This document shows, piece after piece, positions 9,154 through 17,659 of a stretch of DNA of 64,000 nt. Made by a program: the position numbers and the translations under genes. This stretch comes from Allobosea sp. WAO (lineage in GTDB: Bacteria; Pseudomonadota; Alphaproteobacteria; Rhizobiales; Beijerinckiaceae), in contig NZ_JXTJ01000015.1 in assembly GCF_001509835.1 (NCBI RefSeq), positions 112,989 through 176,988 on the forward strand, written 5' to 3'. Below the pieces are notes generated by a model, which was not told the DNA's origin, searched no databases, and worked only from the letters and a program-made list of their open reading frames with translations. How positions within the stretch are numbered: position 1 is the stretch's first letter; every line of letters begins with the position of its first letter.

Positions 9154-9235
9154 GCCCGCCCTTGTGGCGGGCATCCACGTCTTGAGCATCGTCTTCGATC
9201 ACCGAAGACGTGGATGGTCGGGACAAGCCCGACCA
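9154..9235. repeat. Structured 82-bp dispersed repeat, copy A
   Basis: Three consecutive stems: GCCCGCC/GGCGGGC with a CTTGT loop (9154-9172); an 11-bp stem ATCCACGTCTT/AAGACGTGGAT (9173-9183 with 9205-9215); and TGGTCGGG/CCCGACCA with an ACAAG loop (9215-9235). It lies between the convergent-tail region of tarD and the start side of meaA. A second copy with the same architecture is at 13688-13769. Probably a REP/BIME-like palindromic unit; no transposase is near. Confidence 0.75.
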
Positions 9236-9259
9236 TGACGATGGAAAGCGAAGCGGATG

Positions 9260-10423
9260 CTACTCCGCCAGTTCGCGCATTACCTTGATCAGGTCGGATT
9301 TGCCCTCGAAGCCGATGCCCGACAGCTCCGGCATGACGATATGGCTGTCCTCGACGCGGACGCTGTCAGGGAAGCCGCCATAGGGCTGGAACAGGTCGGG
9401 ATAGCTCTCATTGCCGCCGAGGCCGAGGCCAGCGGCAATGTTGAGCGACATCTGGTGGCCGCCATGCGGGATGCAGCGATCCCAACCCCAGCCGGCGACC
9501 TTCAGCGCGGCGAGCGTGCGCTGGTACTCGCATAGCCCGTAGGAGAGGGCGCAGTCGAATTGCAGCCAGTCGCGATCCGGCCGCATGCCGCCATAGCGCA
9601 GCAGGTTGCGGGCGTCCTGATGGCTGAAGAGGTTCTCGCCGGTCGCCATCGGGCCGGGATAGAACTCGGCGAGCGCGGCCTGGAGGGCGTAGTCGAGCGG
9701 GTCGCCCGCCTCCTCGTACCAGAACAGCGGGTAGTCGCGCATCGCCTTGGCATAGGCGACGGCGGTCTCAAGGTCGAAGCGGCCATTGGCGTCGACGGCG
9801 AGCTGCGCATCCTTGCCGATCTCGGCCAGCACCGCCTCGATGCGGCGGCGATCCTCGGCGAGCGGGGCGCCGCCGATCTTCATCTTCACGACGCGATAGC
9901 CGCGGTCGAGATAGGAGCGCATCTCGGCGCGCAGCTGGGCGTCGTCCTTACCGGGATAATAGTAGCCGCCGGCGGCGTAGACGAAGACCTTCGGGTCGGC
10001 TTGCCGGCCATGGCGCTCGGCGAGCAGCCGGAACAGCGGCTTGCCGGCGATCTTGGCGGTGGCGTCCCAGATCGCCATGTCGAGCGTGCCGACGGCGACC
10101 GAGCGCTCGCCATGGCCGCCCGGCTTCTCGTTTTTCATCATCGCCGCCCAGCAGCGATCGGGATCGAGATTGTCGCCGGCGTCATTGATGAGGCTCTTCG
10201 CCTCGGCTTCCAGCAGGCGCGGCGCGAAGCGCTCGCGGATCAGCCCGCCCTGGCCGTAGCGGCCGTTCGAGTTGAAGCCGTAGCCGACGACGCGGCTTCC
10301 GTCGCGGACGACATCGGTGACGACGGCGACGAGACTCGTCGTCATCTTCGAGAAGTCGATATAGGCATTGCGGATCGGCGAGGCGATCGGTTGCGTGATC
10401 TCGCGGACGTCGACGATGCGCAT
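9260..10423 (-). CDS. tarD: D-tartrate dehydratase (enolase superfamily)
   Basis: A 387-residue member of the mandelate racemase/muconate lactonising group of the enolase superfamily. It shows the KMK motif with Lys182, metal ligands Asp211 (VDANG), Glu237 (WYEE) and Glu263 (TGENL), and His320 in CIPHGGHQM. These sit at a constant offset of two from Lys184, Asp213, Glu239, Glu265 and His322 of Bradyrhizobium TarD. It dehydrates D-tartrate to oxaloacetate using Mg2+. ATG at 10423 is preceded by GGGGAG at good spacing. It is divergent from an aminotransferase gene with a 165-bp shared control region. Confidence 0.88.
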   Translation of the reverse strand: MRIVDVREITQPIASPIRNAYIDFSKMTTSLVAVVTDVVRDGSRVVGYGFNSNGRYGQGGLIRERFAPRLLEAEAKSLINDAGDNLDPDRCWAAMMKNEKPGGHGERSVAVGTLDMAIWDATAKIAGKPLFRLLAERHGRQADPKVFVYAAGGYYYPGKDDAQLRAEMRSYLDRGYRVVKMKIGGAPLAEDRRRIEAVLAEIGKDAQLAVDANGRFDLETAVAYAKAMRDYPLFWYEEAGDPLDYALQAALAEFYPGPMATGENLFSHQDARNLLRYGGMRPDRDWLQFDCALSYGLCEYQRTLAALKVAGWGWDRCIPHGGHQMSLNIAAGLGLGGNESYPDLFQPYGGFPDSVRVEDSHIVMPELSGIGFEGKSDLIKVMRELAE

Positions 10424-10588
10424 GGTCTTCTGCTCCCCTTTTCCGCGCTTATGCCCCGGCCGGCCGGGGCTGGCCACTGCCGGGCCGGGGGCGGCGCCAT
10501 GCGCGCGGGGTGGTTTCCCGGGAGCGGGAGGCTCTGTAGGGTCGCCGCGATCATCAGCAGTCCACTATCCGCAGTCGCAGTGAGAAGC

Positions 10589-11827
10589 ATGTCCCATTCC
10601 GAAAGGCGCACCGGCCGCCCGGCGCTCGCCAGCTGGCTTTCGACCGGCAACAGCATCACCCAGCAGTTCATGGCGATCGGCGGTCAGGCTGATTTCATCA
10701 GCCTCGCCGGCGGGCTGCCGGCGGCCGAGCTCTATCCTGTCGAGGTGATGGCTACCGCGCAGGAGCGGGCGCTGACGCGCTGGGGTTCGGCGATCCTCGA
10801 ATACGGGCCGATCGAGGGCTTGCCGGCGCTGCGGGCCGCGGTGGCCGAGCGCGTCTCGAAAGCGAGCGGGCGCCGCTTCGGCCCGGAGAACGTGCTTCTC
10901 ACCACCGGCGCGATGCAGGGGCTCGATCTCGTCGGCAAGCTCCTGGTCGATCCCGGCGAGCTGATCGTCTCGCAGTTCCCCACCTATCTCGGCGCGCTCG
11001 ACGCCTGGCGGCCGCGCGCGCCGCGCTATGAGAAGCTCGACTGGAGCCTGCAGGCGGCCGGCCATGACGCGGCGCTGCGGCAGGCCAAGTTCGTCTATGC
11101 CGTGCCGAACTACTCCAACCCGACCGGCGTGCTCGTCTCGCAGGAAGAGCGGGCCGGGCTGCTCGACAAGGTGCTGGAAGCCGGGACCTGGCTGCTCGAG
11201 GACGATCCCTATCTGCCGCTGCAGTTCGACGGGCCGGCCGGGCCCGGCATCCTCGCCCATCATGCGCAACGCCAGCCGAACGGCGCCTATGACGGGCCGG
11301 TGATTTATCTTGGCACGCTCTCGAAAAGCCTGGCGCCGGGCCTGCGCGTCGGCTGGATCGTCGCCGAGGCATCGCTGATCTCAGCCCTGGCGCTGGTCAA
11401 GCAGTCGACCGACATCGCCTCCAGCCTGCTGACGCAGGCGCTGGCCTTGGAGATGATCGAGAGCGATTTCGAGGCGCAGCATGTACCGAAGATCGTCGCC
11501 GCTTATCGCGAGCGGCGCGATGCGCTCTGCGCGGCGGCGAGCGAGCATCTCTCCGACTGGTTCGAATGGGAGGTGCCGCCCGGCGGCATGTTCGTCTGGA
11601 TGCGGGCGAAGACGCCGGAGATCGACACCGATGCGCTCTACGCCCATGCGCTCCTGGAAAAGATCGCCTTCGTGCCGTCGAGCGTCTTCGATCCCGATGG
11701 GGCGCTGAAGAGCGCGATGCGGGTGAATTTCACCCGCTCGGCGCCGGAGGTGCTGACCGAGGGCGTGCGCCGGCTGGCGCGCGCCGTCCAGCGCCAGCTC
11801 GCCGCGCGCCCGGACCGGGCGGCCTGA
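10589..11827 (+). CDS. PLP-dependent fold-type I aminotransferase (2-aminoadipate/aromatic type)
   Basis: A 412-residue protein. It begins MSHSERRTGRPALASWLS and contains the PLP-binding features of the LysN/ARO8-like class I/II subgroup: LTTGAMQGLDL, PNYSNPTGV, LLEDDPY, and the Schiff-base lysine in GTLSKSLAPGLRVGW. It transfers amino groups between an amino acid (aromatic, branched or 2-aminoadipate) and 2-oxoglutarate. Substrate is not certain from sequence. The frame is open far upstream (to 9560) but that part is antisense to tarD and not coding. ATG at 10589 begins the family N-terminus. It converges on the MFS gene downstream. Confidence 0.85.
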   Translation: MSHSERRTGRPALASWLSTGNSITQQFMAIGGQADFISLAGGLPAAELYPVEVMATAQERALTRWGSAILEYGPIEGLPALRAAVAERVSKASGRRFGPENVLLTTGAMQGLDLVGKLLVDPGELIVSQFPTYLGALDAWRPRAPRYEKLDWSLQAAGHDAALRQAKFVYAVPNYSNPTGVLVSQEERAGLLDKVLEAGTWLLEDDPYLPLQFDGPAGPGILAHHAQRQPNGAYDGPVIYLGTLSKSLAPGLRVGWIVAEASLISALALVKQSTDIASSLLTQALALEMIESDFEAQHVPKIVAAYRERRDALCAAASEHLSDWFEWEVPPGGMFVWMRAKTPEIDTDALYAHALLEKIAFVPSSVFDPDGALKSAMRVNFTRSAPEVLTEGVRRLARAVQRQLAARPDRAA

Positions 11828-11843
11828 CCGACCTCGCCTTGGC

Positions 11844-13160
11844 TCAGGCCGGCTTCGCGACCAGCGCGCCGGCCTTGCCGCTGCGCATGGTGATGCAGAA
11901 GGCGGCGGCGAAGAGGCAGAGTGCGCCGGCGATGAAGAAGGCCGGCAGGTAGCTGTCATAGACGGTGCGGCTGAAGCCGGCGCCATAAGCGGCGAAGGCG
12001 GCGCCGAGCTGGTGGCCGGCGAAGATCCAGCCGAAGACGAGGTTCGCCTTCTCGCCGAAGCGGTCGGCGGCAAGCTTCACCGTCGGCGGCACCGTCGCGA
12101 CCCAGTCGAGCCCGTAGAAGATCGCGAACAGCGACAGGCCGTAGAACGAGAAGCCGGTGAAGGGCAGATAGAGCAGCGAGAGCCCGCGCAGCCCGTAATA
12201 CCAGAACAGCAGCCAGCGGCTGTCATAGCGGTCCGAGAGCCAGCCCGAGCCGACCGTGCCGAGGAAGTCGAAGATGCCGATCACGGCGAGCACGCCCGCC
12301 GCCGTCACCGCGGCCATGCCGTAATCGCCGCAGAGCGCGATGAAATGGGTCTGCACCAGCCCGTTGGTGCTGGCGCCGCAGACAAAGAAGGTGCCGAACA
12401 GTACCCAGAAGGTGCGCGTCCGTGCGGCCTCGCGCAGTGCGACGAGCGGCGAGACGAGCATCGCTGCAAGGCTGGCCGGCGTGGCAGGCGCGGGCACCAG
12501 CGCCGTCTCGCCATAGGGCGCGAGCCCGACATCGACCGGCCGGTCGCGCATCAGGGCGAGAACGGCGAGCGCCGCGACGACGATCAGAGCGAGCACCAGC
12601 AGCATGGCGGAGCGCCAGCCGACCTGGTCGGTCAGCCAGGCGAGCAGAGGCAGGAAGACGAGCTGGCCGGTCGCTGTGCTCGCCGTCAGCAAACCGACGA
12701 CGAGGCCGCGCCGGTGCGAGAACCAGCGCGTCGCGACCGTGGCGCCGAGCACCATTGCGGTCATACCGGTGCCCAGGCCGAGCACGACGCCCCAGAGCAG
12801 CATCAGCTGCCAAAGCTCGGTCATGGCAAAGGAGCCGAGGATGCTCACGGCGATCAAGGTGAGCGCAACGGCGACGACCGGGCGCAGGCCGAAGCGGTTC
12901 ATGAAGGCGGCGGCGAACGGGCCCATCAGGCCGAACAGCGCGAGGCGGATCGCCAGCGCTGAGGAGATTTCGGAGGTCGCCCAGCCGAACTCCTTCTGCA
13001 GCGGCCCGATCAGCACGCCGGGCGCGCCGACCGCGCCCGCGGTCACCAGCATGGTCAGGAAGGTCACGGCGGCGACGAGCCAGCCGTAATGGATGCCACG
13101 GCGGGCGAGGGCGCTGGCAAGGCCTGAGGGAGCGGGTGGGGTGGCGAGGTCCGGTTGCAT
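11844..13160 (-). CDS. MFS permease (oxalate/formate antiporter-like group)
   Basis: A 438-residue protein with 12 predicted membrane helices. It has an N-terminal HYGWLVAAVTFLTML helix and a LGLGTGMTAMVLGATVATRWFSHRRGLVVGL segment typical of the monocarboxylate/oxalate-formate antiporter branch of the MFS. It is preceded 45 bp upstream by a co-oriented MarR-type regulator. A 16-bp palindrome (13175-13190) that also occurs before the regulator gene sits 14 bp before its ATG, so MarR repression is likely. Substrate unknown; an organic acid or aromatic compound is plausible. Confidence 0.8.
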   Translation of the reverse strand: MQPDLATPPAPSGLASALARRGIHYGWLVAAVTFLTMLVTAGAVGAPGVLIGPLQKEFGWATSEISSALAIRLALFGLMGPFAAAFMNRFGLRPVVAVALTLIAVSILGSFAMTELWQLMLLWGVVLGLGTGMTAMVLGATVATRWFSHRRGLVVGLLTASTATGQLVFLPLLAWLTDQVGWRSAMLLVLALIVVAALAVLALMRDRPVDVGLAPYGETALVPAPATPASLAAMLVSPLVALREAARTRTFWVLFGTFFVCGASTNGLVQTHFIALCGDYGMAAVTAAGVLAVIGIFDFLGTVGSGWLSDRYDSRWLLFWYYGLRGLSLLYLPFTGFSFYGLSLFAIFYGLDWVATVPPTVKLAADRFGEKANLVFGWIFAGHQLGAAFAAYGAGFSRTVYDSYLPAFFIAGALCLFAAAFCITMRSGKAGALVAKPA

Positions 13161-13174
13161 GGCGCCTTCCTGTC

Positions 13175-13190
13175 GCGGGTAGATACCCGC
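13175..13190. promoter_or_regulatory. Candidate MarR operator upstream of MFS gene
   Basis: Perfect palindrome GCGGGTA-GA-TACCCGC between the MarR-type gene and the MFS gene, 14 bp before the MFS start. A nearly identical site lies at the regulator's own start. The shared site and the gene pairing support a local autoregulatory circuit. Confidence 0.65.
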
Positions 13191-13205
13191 ATTTGTGTGA
13201 GGAAA

Positions 13206-13604
13206 TCAGAGTGAATCGAGGGCGGAGCGCAGCTGCTTCATGAAATCGGCCCCGAGTCGATCGTCGAGGGCCTTCTGGGCGCCATCCCAGAGCGGGGCGC
13301 CATCGGCCAGAACCTGGCGCCCGGCATCGGAGAGCTGAACGGTCGCTTCGCGCTGGTCCTCGCCGCGCCCGAGTGCGACGAGACCCATCTTCTCGAGCAC
13401 GCGGACATTGCGGCCGACGGTCGAACGGTCGAGGTCGACGCGGTGGCCGAGCTCGGTCAGCGTCGCCGGCTCGATGCGGGCGATCGAGCGCATCAGGCTG
13501 AACTGCGCGATGTTGACCCCGACCGGCGCGATCGCCTCGTCATAAAAGGCAATCATTCGCCGCGAGGCCGAGCGCAGTGTCGTGCAGATGCAGGGCGAGG
13601 ACAT
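13206..13604 (-). CDS. MarR family transcriptional regulator
   Basis: A 132-residue winged-helix protein opening SSPCICTTLRSASRRM, then a recognition helix (LTELGHRVDLDRSTVGRNVRVLEKMGLV) and wing (GRGEDQREATVQLSDAGRQVL). MarR dimers usually repress a neighbouring transporter gene and are released by a small aromatic or phenolic ligand or by Cys oxidation; two Cys lie at residues 5 and 7. The gene directly precedes the MFS gene. A palindromic operator lies just 5 bp before its ATG, and the promoter layout suggests a leaderless transcript. Confidence 0.85.
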   Translation of the reverse strand: MSSPCICTTLRSASRRMIAFYDEAIAPVGVNIAQFSLMRSIARIEPATLTELGHRVDLDRSTVGRNVRVLEKMGLVALGRGEDQREATVQLSDAGRQVLADGAPLWDGAQKALDDRLGADFMKQLRSALDSL

Positions 13605-13608
13605 AGGC

Positions 13609-13624
13609 GCGGGTATATGCCCGC
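13609..13624 (-). promoter_or_regulatory. Candidate MarR operator/promoter of the marR gene
   Basis: Near-perfect palindrome GCGGGTATATGCCCGC (one mismatched pair), sister of the site at 13175-13190. Read on the minus strand, TTGCCA and TATACC are separated by 17 nt and TATACC ends 7 nt before the ATG, so transcription would start at or next to the A of the start codon. Repressor binding here would cover the -10 element. Confidence 0.6.
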
Positions 13625-13687
13625 GATGAGGCTATGGCAAGTCAAAATGCGTGCGAGGCAGGCCGCTGCAGGCGAGATCCTCGTCAT

Positions 13688-13769
13688 GCTCGCCCTTGTG
13701 GCGAGCATCCACGTCTTGAACACCGCCATTCCCAACGGAAGGCGTGGATGGTCGGGACAAGCCCGACCA
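13688..13769. repeat. Structured 82-bp dispersed repeat, copy B
   Basis: Same length and three-stem layout as copy A at 9154-9235. The first stem is GCTCGCC/GGCGAGC, where a C-G pair of copy A is replaced by T-A, a compensatory change. The middle stem ATCCACGTCTT/AAGGCGTGGAT has one G-T wobble. The third stem TGGTCGGG/CCCGACCA is identical. Lies between the marR gene and the DUF1178 gene. Confidence 0.75.
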
Positions 13770-13789
13770 TGACGCTGGAAGGGCTGCCT

Positions 13790-14278
13790 CTAGTTCCTCG
13801 CGCCCGGCAGCTTCGGCAGCGGCAGGAAGTCGACGCCTTCCTCGTTCAGCATCTTCGCATCCTCAGCTGTCGCCTCGCCATAGATTGCGCGGCCTTCGCT
13901 CTCGCCGTGATGGATCTTCAGCGCCTCCTCGGCGAAGCGCGGCCCGACATGCTCGGCATTCTTGGCGACGTGATCGTGCAGGGCGGTCAGCATGGCGCGG
14001 AAGGCGACTTCCTTTTCGCCCATCAGCGCGACGGGAGCTGGTGCCGGTGCGGGCGCAGCGGTGGCGGGGGCCTCGGCTGGTTCAGTCTGCTCGGCCGGGC
14101 GCTGCCCGCGATCCGTGCGCGCGACCGCCGGGGCCATGACCCCGCGCTCGATCTTGATGCTGTCGCAGAACGGGCAGGCGACGAGGCCACGTTTGGCCTG
14201 CTCGTCGAAACCGGAGGAGTTGGCGAACCAGCTCTCGAAGCCGTGGCCATTATCGCAGATGAGGGCGTAGCGGATCAT
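13790..14278 (-). CDS. DUF1178 family protein
   Basis: A 162-residue protein beginning MIRYALICDNGHGFESWFANSSGF, with CPFC (residues ~35-38) as a probable zinc-ribbon half and a Pro/Ala-rich linker in the middle, followed by the conserved FRAMLTALHDHVAKNAEHVG and YGEATAEDAKMLNEEGVDFLPLP blocks. This is the DUF1178 family, of unknown function. ATG at 14278 starts the conserved domain. It is last in a same-strand run comF-glutaredoxin-nitrilase-DUF1178. Confidence 0.85.
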   Translation of the reverse strand: MIRYALICDNGHGFESWFANSSGFDEQAKRGLVACPFCDSIKIERGVMAPAVARTDRGQRPAEQTEPAEAPATAAPAPAPAPVALMGEKEVAFRAMLTALHDHVAKNAEHVGPRFAEEALKIHHGESEGRAIYGEATAEDAKMLNEEGVDFLPLPKLPGARN

Positions 14279-14379
14279 GTCTTCTCTGGTCGGGCGCCGC
14301 ACTGCGCGGCGTGCCGAAACGTCTTCAGTGCTCGATCACTTGAAATGGGGCCTGGCGCCTCAGGCGCCAAGCCCGCGGG

Positions 14380-15243
14380 TCATTCGGCCGCGTCGCGCTG
14401 CGGGCGCTCGGCCTGCCAGGTCTCGACGGCGAACGAACGGGTGTGCCGCAGGCTGGGGATGCGGGCGCGTGCATTGGCGACCTCGGCGAGGTCGATCTCG
14501 GCGAGGATCACGCCCGGCTCGTTGCCGGCCTCGGCCAGGACGCGGCCCCAGGGATCGACGATGATCGAGTGGCCATAGCTCTCGCGCCCATCCTCATGCA
14601 CGCCGCCCTGTGCGGCCGAGACCATGAAGGCGCCGTTCTCGATGGCTCTTGCCCGCTGCAGCACCTGCCAATGCGCCTCGCCGGTCTGGCGGGTGAAGCA
14701 GGCCGGCGCGGTCAGCATGAAGGCGCCGGCTTCCGCTTCCGCCCGGTAGAGATAGGGGAAGCGGACATCGTAGCAGATCGACATGCCGACCAGTCCCCAG
14801 GGTGTCTCGGCGAGGGCCGCCTCGGCGCCGCCGCTGAAGGTGTTCGACTCGCGCCAGGTCTCGCCATTGGGCAGATCGACGTCGAAGAGATGGATCTTGT
14901 CGTAGCGCGCGGCGATGTTGCCCTCGGGGTCGATCATATAGGCGCGGTTGGCGATCTTCTCGCCGGCCTTGACCGAGACCGAGCCGATCTGCAGCCAGAT
15001 CTTGCGGTCGCGTGCCGCCTCGCGCAGCCCGGCGAGAACCTCATGCTCCGCCTCGGTCTGGCAGGTCTCGCGCAGGCGCCTGGTGTCGCGCTCGCAGAGA
15101 TTGGTGACCTCGGGCGTCTGGACGAATTGCGCGCCCTGGGCGACGGCCTCGCCGATCATCCGCACCGCATCGTCGCGGTTGCGCAGCGGATCGCGGCTCG
15201 AACGCATCTGGACGCAGGCCGCGATGAAGCGCGTGCTGGTCAT
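14380..15243 (-). CDS. Carbon-nitrogen hydrolase (Nit/omega-amidase-like)
   Basis: A 287-residue nitrilase-superfamily protein with the Glu-Lys-Cys triad in context: Glu in TPEVTN (residue ~45), Lys in YDKIHLFDVD and Cys in GMSICYDVRFP. The HLFDVD and ICYDVRFP blocks are those of Nit1/Nit2-type enzymes, which hydrolyse deaminated glutathione or omega-amides rather than nitriles. It is cytosolic. The gene lies 12 bp after the glutaredoxin gene, which fits a role in glutathione metabolite repair. Confidence 0.87.
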   Translation of the reverse strand: MTSTRFIAACVQMRSSRDPLRNRDDAVRMIGEAVAQGAQFVQTPEVTNLCERDTRRLRETCQTEAEHEVLAGLREAARDRKIWLQIGSVSVKAGEKIANRAYMIDPEGNIAARYDKIHLFDVDLPNGETWRESNTFSGGAEAALAETPWGLVGMSICYDVRFPYLYRAEAEAGAFMLTAPACFTRQTGEAHWQVLQRARAIENGAFMVSAAQGGVHEDGRESYGHSIIVDPWGRVLAEAGNEPGVILAEIDLAEVANARARIPSLRHTRSFAVETWQAERPQRDAAE

Positions 15244-15255
15244 GGCTCTCTCCGT

Positions 15256-15513
15256 TCAGGCGGCGAGCAGGGTGTCGAGCTTGCCCTGCGCATCGAGTGC
15301 GTGAAGATCGTCGGAACCGCCGACATGGCTTTCGCCGATGAAGATCTGCGGCACCGAGGTGCGCCCGCCGGCCTTGGCCGTCATCGCCTGGCGCAGCTCC
15401 GGCTTGCCGTCGACGCCGATCTCCTCGAAGGCGACGCCCTTCTTGGTCAGCAGTGCCTTGGCGGCGTGGCAATAGGGGCACCAGCTCGTGGTGTAGATCG
15501 TGACTTGCGGCAT
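15256..15513 (-). CDS. grxC: Glutaredoxin 3 (GrxC-type)
   Basis: An 85-residue dithiol glutaredoxin with active site CPYC (TTSWCPYCHAAKALL), cis-Pro in TSVPQIFIG and the GSH-binding GGSDDLHAL loop. It reduces disulfides and glutathionylated proteins with glutathione. It belongs to the comF-grxC-nit-DUF1178 operon and starts with ATG at 15513. Confidence 0.93.
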   Translation of the reverse strand: MPQVTIYTTSWCPYCHAAKALLTKKGVAFEEIGVDGKPELRQAMTAKAGGRTSVPQIFIGESHVGGSDDLHALDAQGKLDTLLAA

Positions 15514-15560
15514 CGCTCGGGTCCGGGTCGCTGTCTCTGGCTTTCGTATATAGGGCCGGC

Positions 15561-16361
15561 TCAGCTTTCCGTCACGACCCGGGCGAAGGTCAGCACGTCG
15601 ACTGCCGCCGCCCCGCCGCGCAGCAGGGCGCGGGCCGCGGCATTGGCGGTCGCGCCGGTGGTCAGAACGTCGTCGACGAGTAGGACGCGCCGGCCCTCGA
15701 GCCGCGGCCGCATCGCCGGCGGCACCTTGAAGGCGCCCTGCAGGTTCTCGCCGCGCTGCGCCCGCGTCAGCCCGACCTGCTGCTTCGTCCGTTTGACGCG
15801 GGCCAGTGCCCGGTGCTCGCAGGGCAGGCCGGACTGCCGCGCCACCACCTTTGCCAGCGCGGAAGCCTGGTTGAAGCGGCGCGTCCAGAGGCGAAAGGGG
15901 TGCAGCGGCACCGGCACGACGAGGTCGCATTCTGCGGTCAGCTCATGGCCAGCCTGCGCCATCATCCGGCCGAGCATCAAGGCGAGCTCGAGCCGGTCGC
16001 CATATTTCAGCCGGTGCACCAATTCGCGCGCCGTTCCGTCGAAGCGGCAGGCGGCGCGGGCCCGGGCGAAGACCGGCGGATCGGCGATCGCCGCGGGCGA
16101 AACCAGCCCGGCGCCGAGATCGACTTCGAAGGGCGTGCCGAGGCGCTCGCAAAAGGGCCGTTCGATGAAGCCGATCCCGGCCCAGCAGCCGGCGCAGAGG
16201 CCCTGCGCCTCGCTCGTCGCCGCCCGGCAGGCGATGCAGGCGGGCGGATAGACGAGCGCGACGAGCCCCTTCAGCCCGGCGCCGAACCAGCGACGGCCGC
16301 CGCGCAGCGCCGCGCTGGAGGCGATTGCCATCGTCTTCAGCGGCGTCTGCGGAAGGCTCAT
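15561..16361 (-). CDS. ComF family phosphoribosyltransferase-like protein
   Basis: A protein of 266 residues if started at the MSLPQ methionine (16361); ATG at 16397 would add 12 residues. It has the N-terminal double zinc-ribbon of ComF (CIAC...CAGCW), the GTARELVHRLKYGDR block, CDLVVPVPLHPFRLWTRRFNQA and the PRPP-loop VLLVDDVLTTGAT. ComF proteins assist DNA uptake in competent bacteria; in others the role is unclear. It is first gene of the comF-grxC operon and divergent from the Old Yellow Enzyme gene. Confidence 0.88.
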   Translation of the reverse strand: MSLPQTPLKTMAIASSAALRGGRRWFGAGLKGLVALVYPPACIACRAATSEAQGLCAGCWAGIGFIERPFCERLGTPFEVDLGAGLVSPAAIADPPVFARARAACRFDGTARELVHRLKYGDRLELALMLGRMMAQAGHELTAECDLVVPVPLHPFRLWTRRFNQASALAKVVARQSGLPCEHRALARVKRTKQQVGLTRAQRGENLQGAFKVPPAMRPRLEGRRVLLVDDVLTTGATANAAARALLRGGAAAVDVLTFARVVTES

Positions 16362-16537
16362 CCCTGCGATGCCTCGCAGGGGGATGGATCTGGCCATTTT
16401 GCGCCGCCGGCTTGCGCTGGCGCGTCAATTCGCCAAGCTGGTCGGGTCTCAAGCGAGCGCGCGCCCAAGCCGAAAGGCCGGGGCGCCGTCTCCGTGTCAT
16501 CCACCCGCCCGGCGACTGCCCGACGAGGACCGTCAAG

Positions 16538-17659
16538 ATGAGCCATTCTGCTGCTTCCGCCAGCGCTTCCGTCGCGAAGCTGTTCACGCCCTTCCAGCTC
16601 GGCGATCTCACGCTGAAGAACCGCGTCGTGATGGCGCCGCTGACGCGCAACCGCGCCAATAAGCATGATGATGCGCCGAACGCGCTGAATGTCGAGTACT
16701 ACCGCCAGCGCGCCGGCGCCGGGCTGATCATCACCGAGGCGACGCAGATCTCTCAGCAGGGCCAGGGCTATATCTGGACGCCCGGCATCTATCGCGACGC
16801 GCATGTCGCCGGCTGGAAGGCGGTGACCGATGCCGTTCATGCGCAGGGCGGCGTGATCTTCGCCCAGCTCTGGCATGTCGGCCGCGTCAGCCACAGCGTG
16901 CTGCAGCCCGGCAACCAGGCGCCGGTCGCGCCCTCGGCCCTGCGGGCCAACACCAAGACCTATATCGAAAGCGGCTTCGCCGAAGTCTCCGAGCCGCGGG
17001 CGCTGCGGCTCGACGAGATCCCCGGCATCGTCGCCGATTTCGTCAGGGCGGCTGAGAATGCCAAGGCAGCCGGCTTCGACGGCATCGAGCTGCACGGCGC
17101 CCATGGCTATCTGCTCGACCAGTTCCTGCGCGACGGCTCCAACAAGCGCGACGACGCCTATGGCGGCTCGATCGAGAACCGCGCCCGGCTGGCGCTCGAG
17201 GTGGTGGATGCCGTCGCCCGGGTTTTCCCGAAGGAGCGGATCGGGATCCGGATCTCGCCGGTCAGCCCGGCGAACGATGCCCGCGACAAGCATCCGCAGG
17301 AGCTGTTCGGCTATCTCGTCGGCGAGCTCGACAAGCGCGGCATCGGCTTCATCCATGTCGTCGAGGGCGCCACGCGCGAGGCGCGCGACTATCTGCCTTT
17401 CGACTATCAGGCGCTGCGCAAGGCTTTTCGCGGCGCGTACATCGCCAATAACGGCTTCACCCGCGAGCTCGCCATCGAAGCTGTCGAGAAAAGCGAGGCT
17501 GATCTTGTCGCCTTTGGCCGGCTCTTCATCGCCAATCCCGATCTGCCGGAACGGCTACGGCTCGACGCGCCGCTGAACGCGCCTGACGCAGGTACTTTCT
17601 ATGGCGGCGATGCCAAAGGCTATACCGACTATCCGGCGCTGGCGCGCCCGGCCGCCTGA
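16538..17659 (+). CDS. Old Yellow Enzyme family ene-reductase (NemA-like)
   Basis: A 373-residue FMN-dependent TIM-barrel oxidoreductase. Visible are FTPFQLGDLTLKNRVVMAPLTRNRA, the FMN and substrate residues in FAQLWHVGRVSH, the catalytic HGAHGYLLDQFLRD with SNKRDDAYGGS, and FGRLFIANPDLPERL. It reduces activated C=C bonds, N-ethylmaleimide and nitro esters with NAD(P)H. ATG at 16538 begins the family N-terminus; the open frame continues upstream without similarity. It is the last core-looking protein gene before the tRNA-Glu locus. Confidence 0.9.
   Translation: MSHSAASASASVAKLFTPFQLGDLTLKNRVVMAPLTRNRANKHDDAPNALNVEYYRQRAGAGLIITEATQISQQGQGYIWTPGIYRDAHVAGWKAVTDAVHAQGGVIFAQLWHVGRVSHSVLQPGNQAPVAPSALRANTKTYIESGFAEVSEPRALRLDEIPGIVADFVRAAENAKAAGFDGIELHGAHGYLLDQFLRDGSNKRDDAYGGSIENRARLALEVVDAVARVFPKERIGIRISPVSPANDARDKHPQELFGYLVGELDKRGIGFIHVVEGATREARDYLPFDYQALRKAFRGAYIANNGFTRELAIEAVEKSEADLVAFGRLFIANPDLPERLRLDAPLNAPDAGTFYGGDAKGYTDYPALARPAA

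Noticed and set aside
9560..10588. N-terminal extension of the aminotransferase frame
   Set aside because: It is antisense to tarD and has no family similarity; the enzyme starts at 10589.
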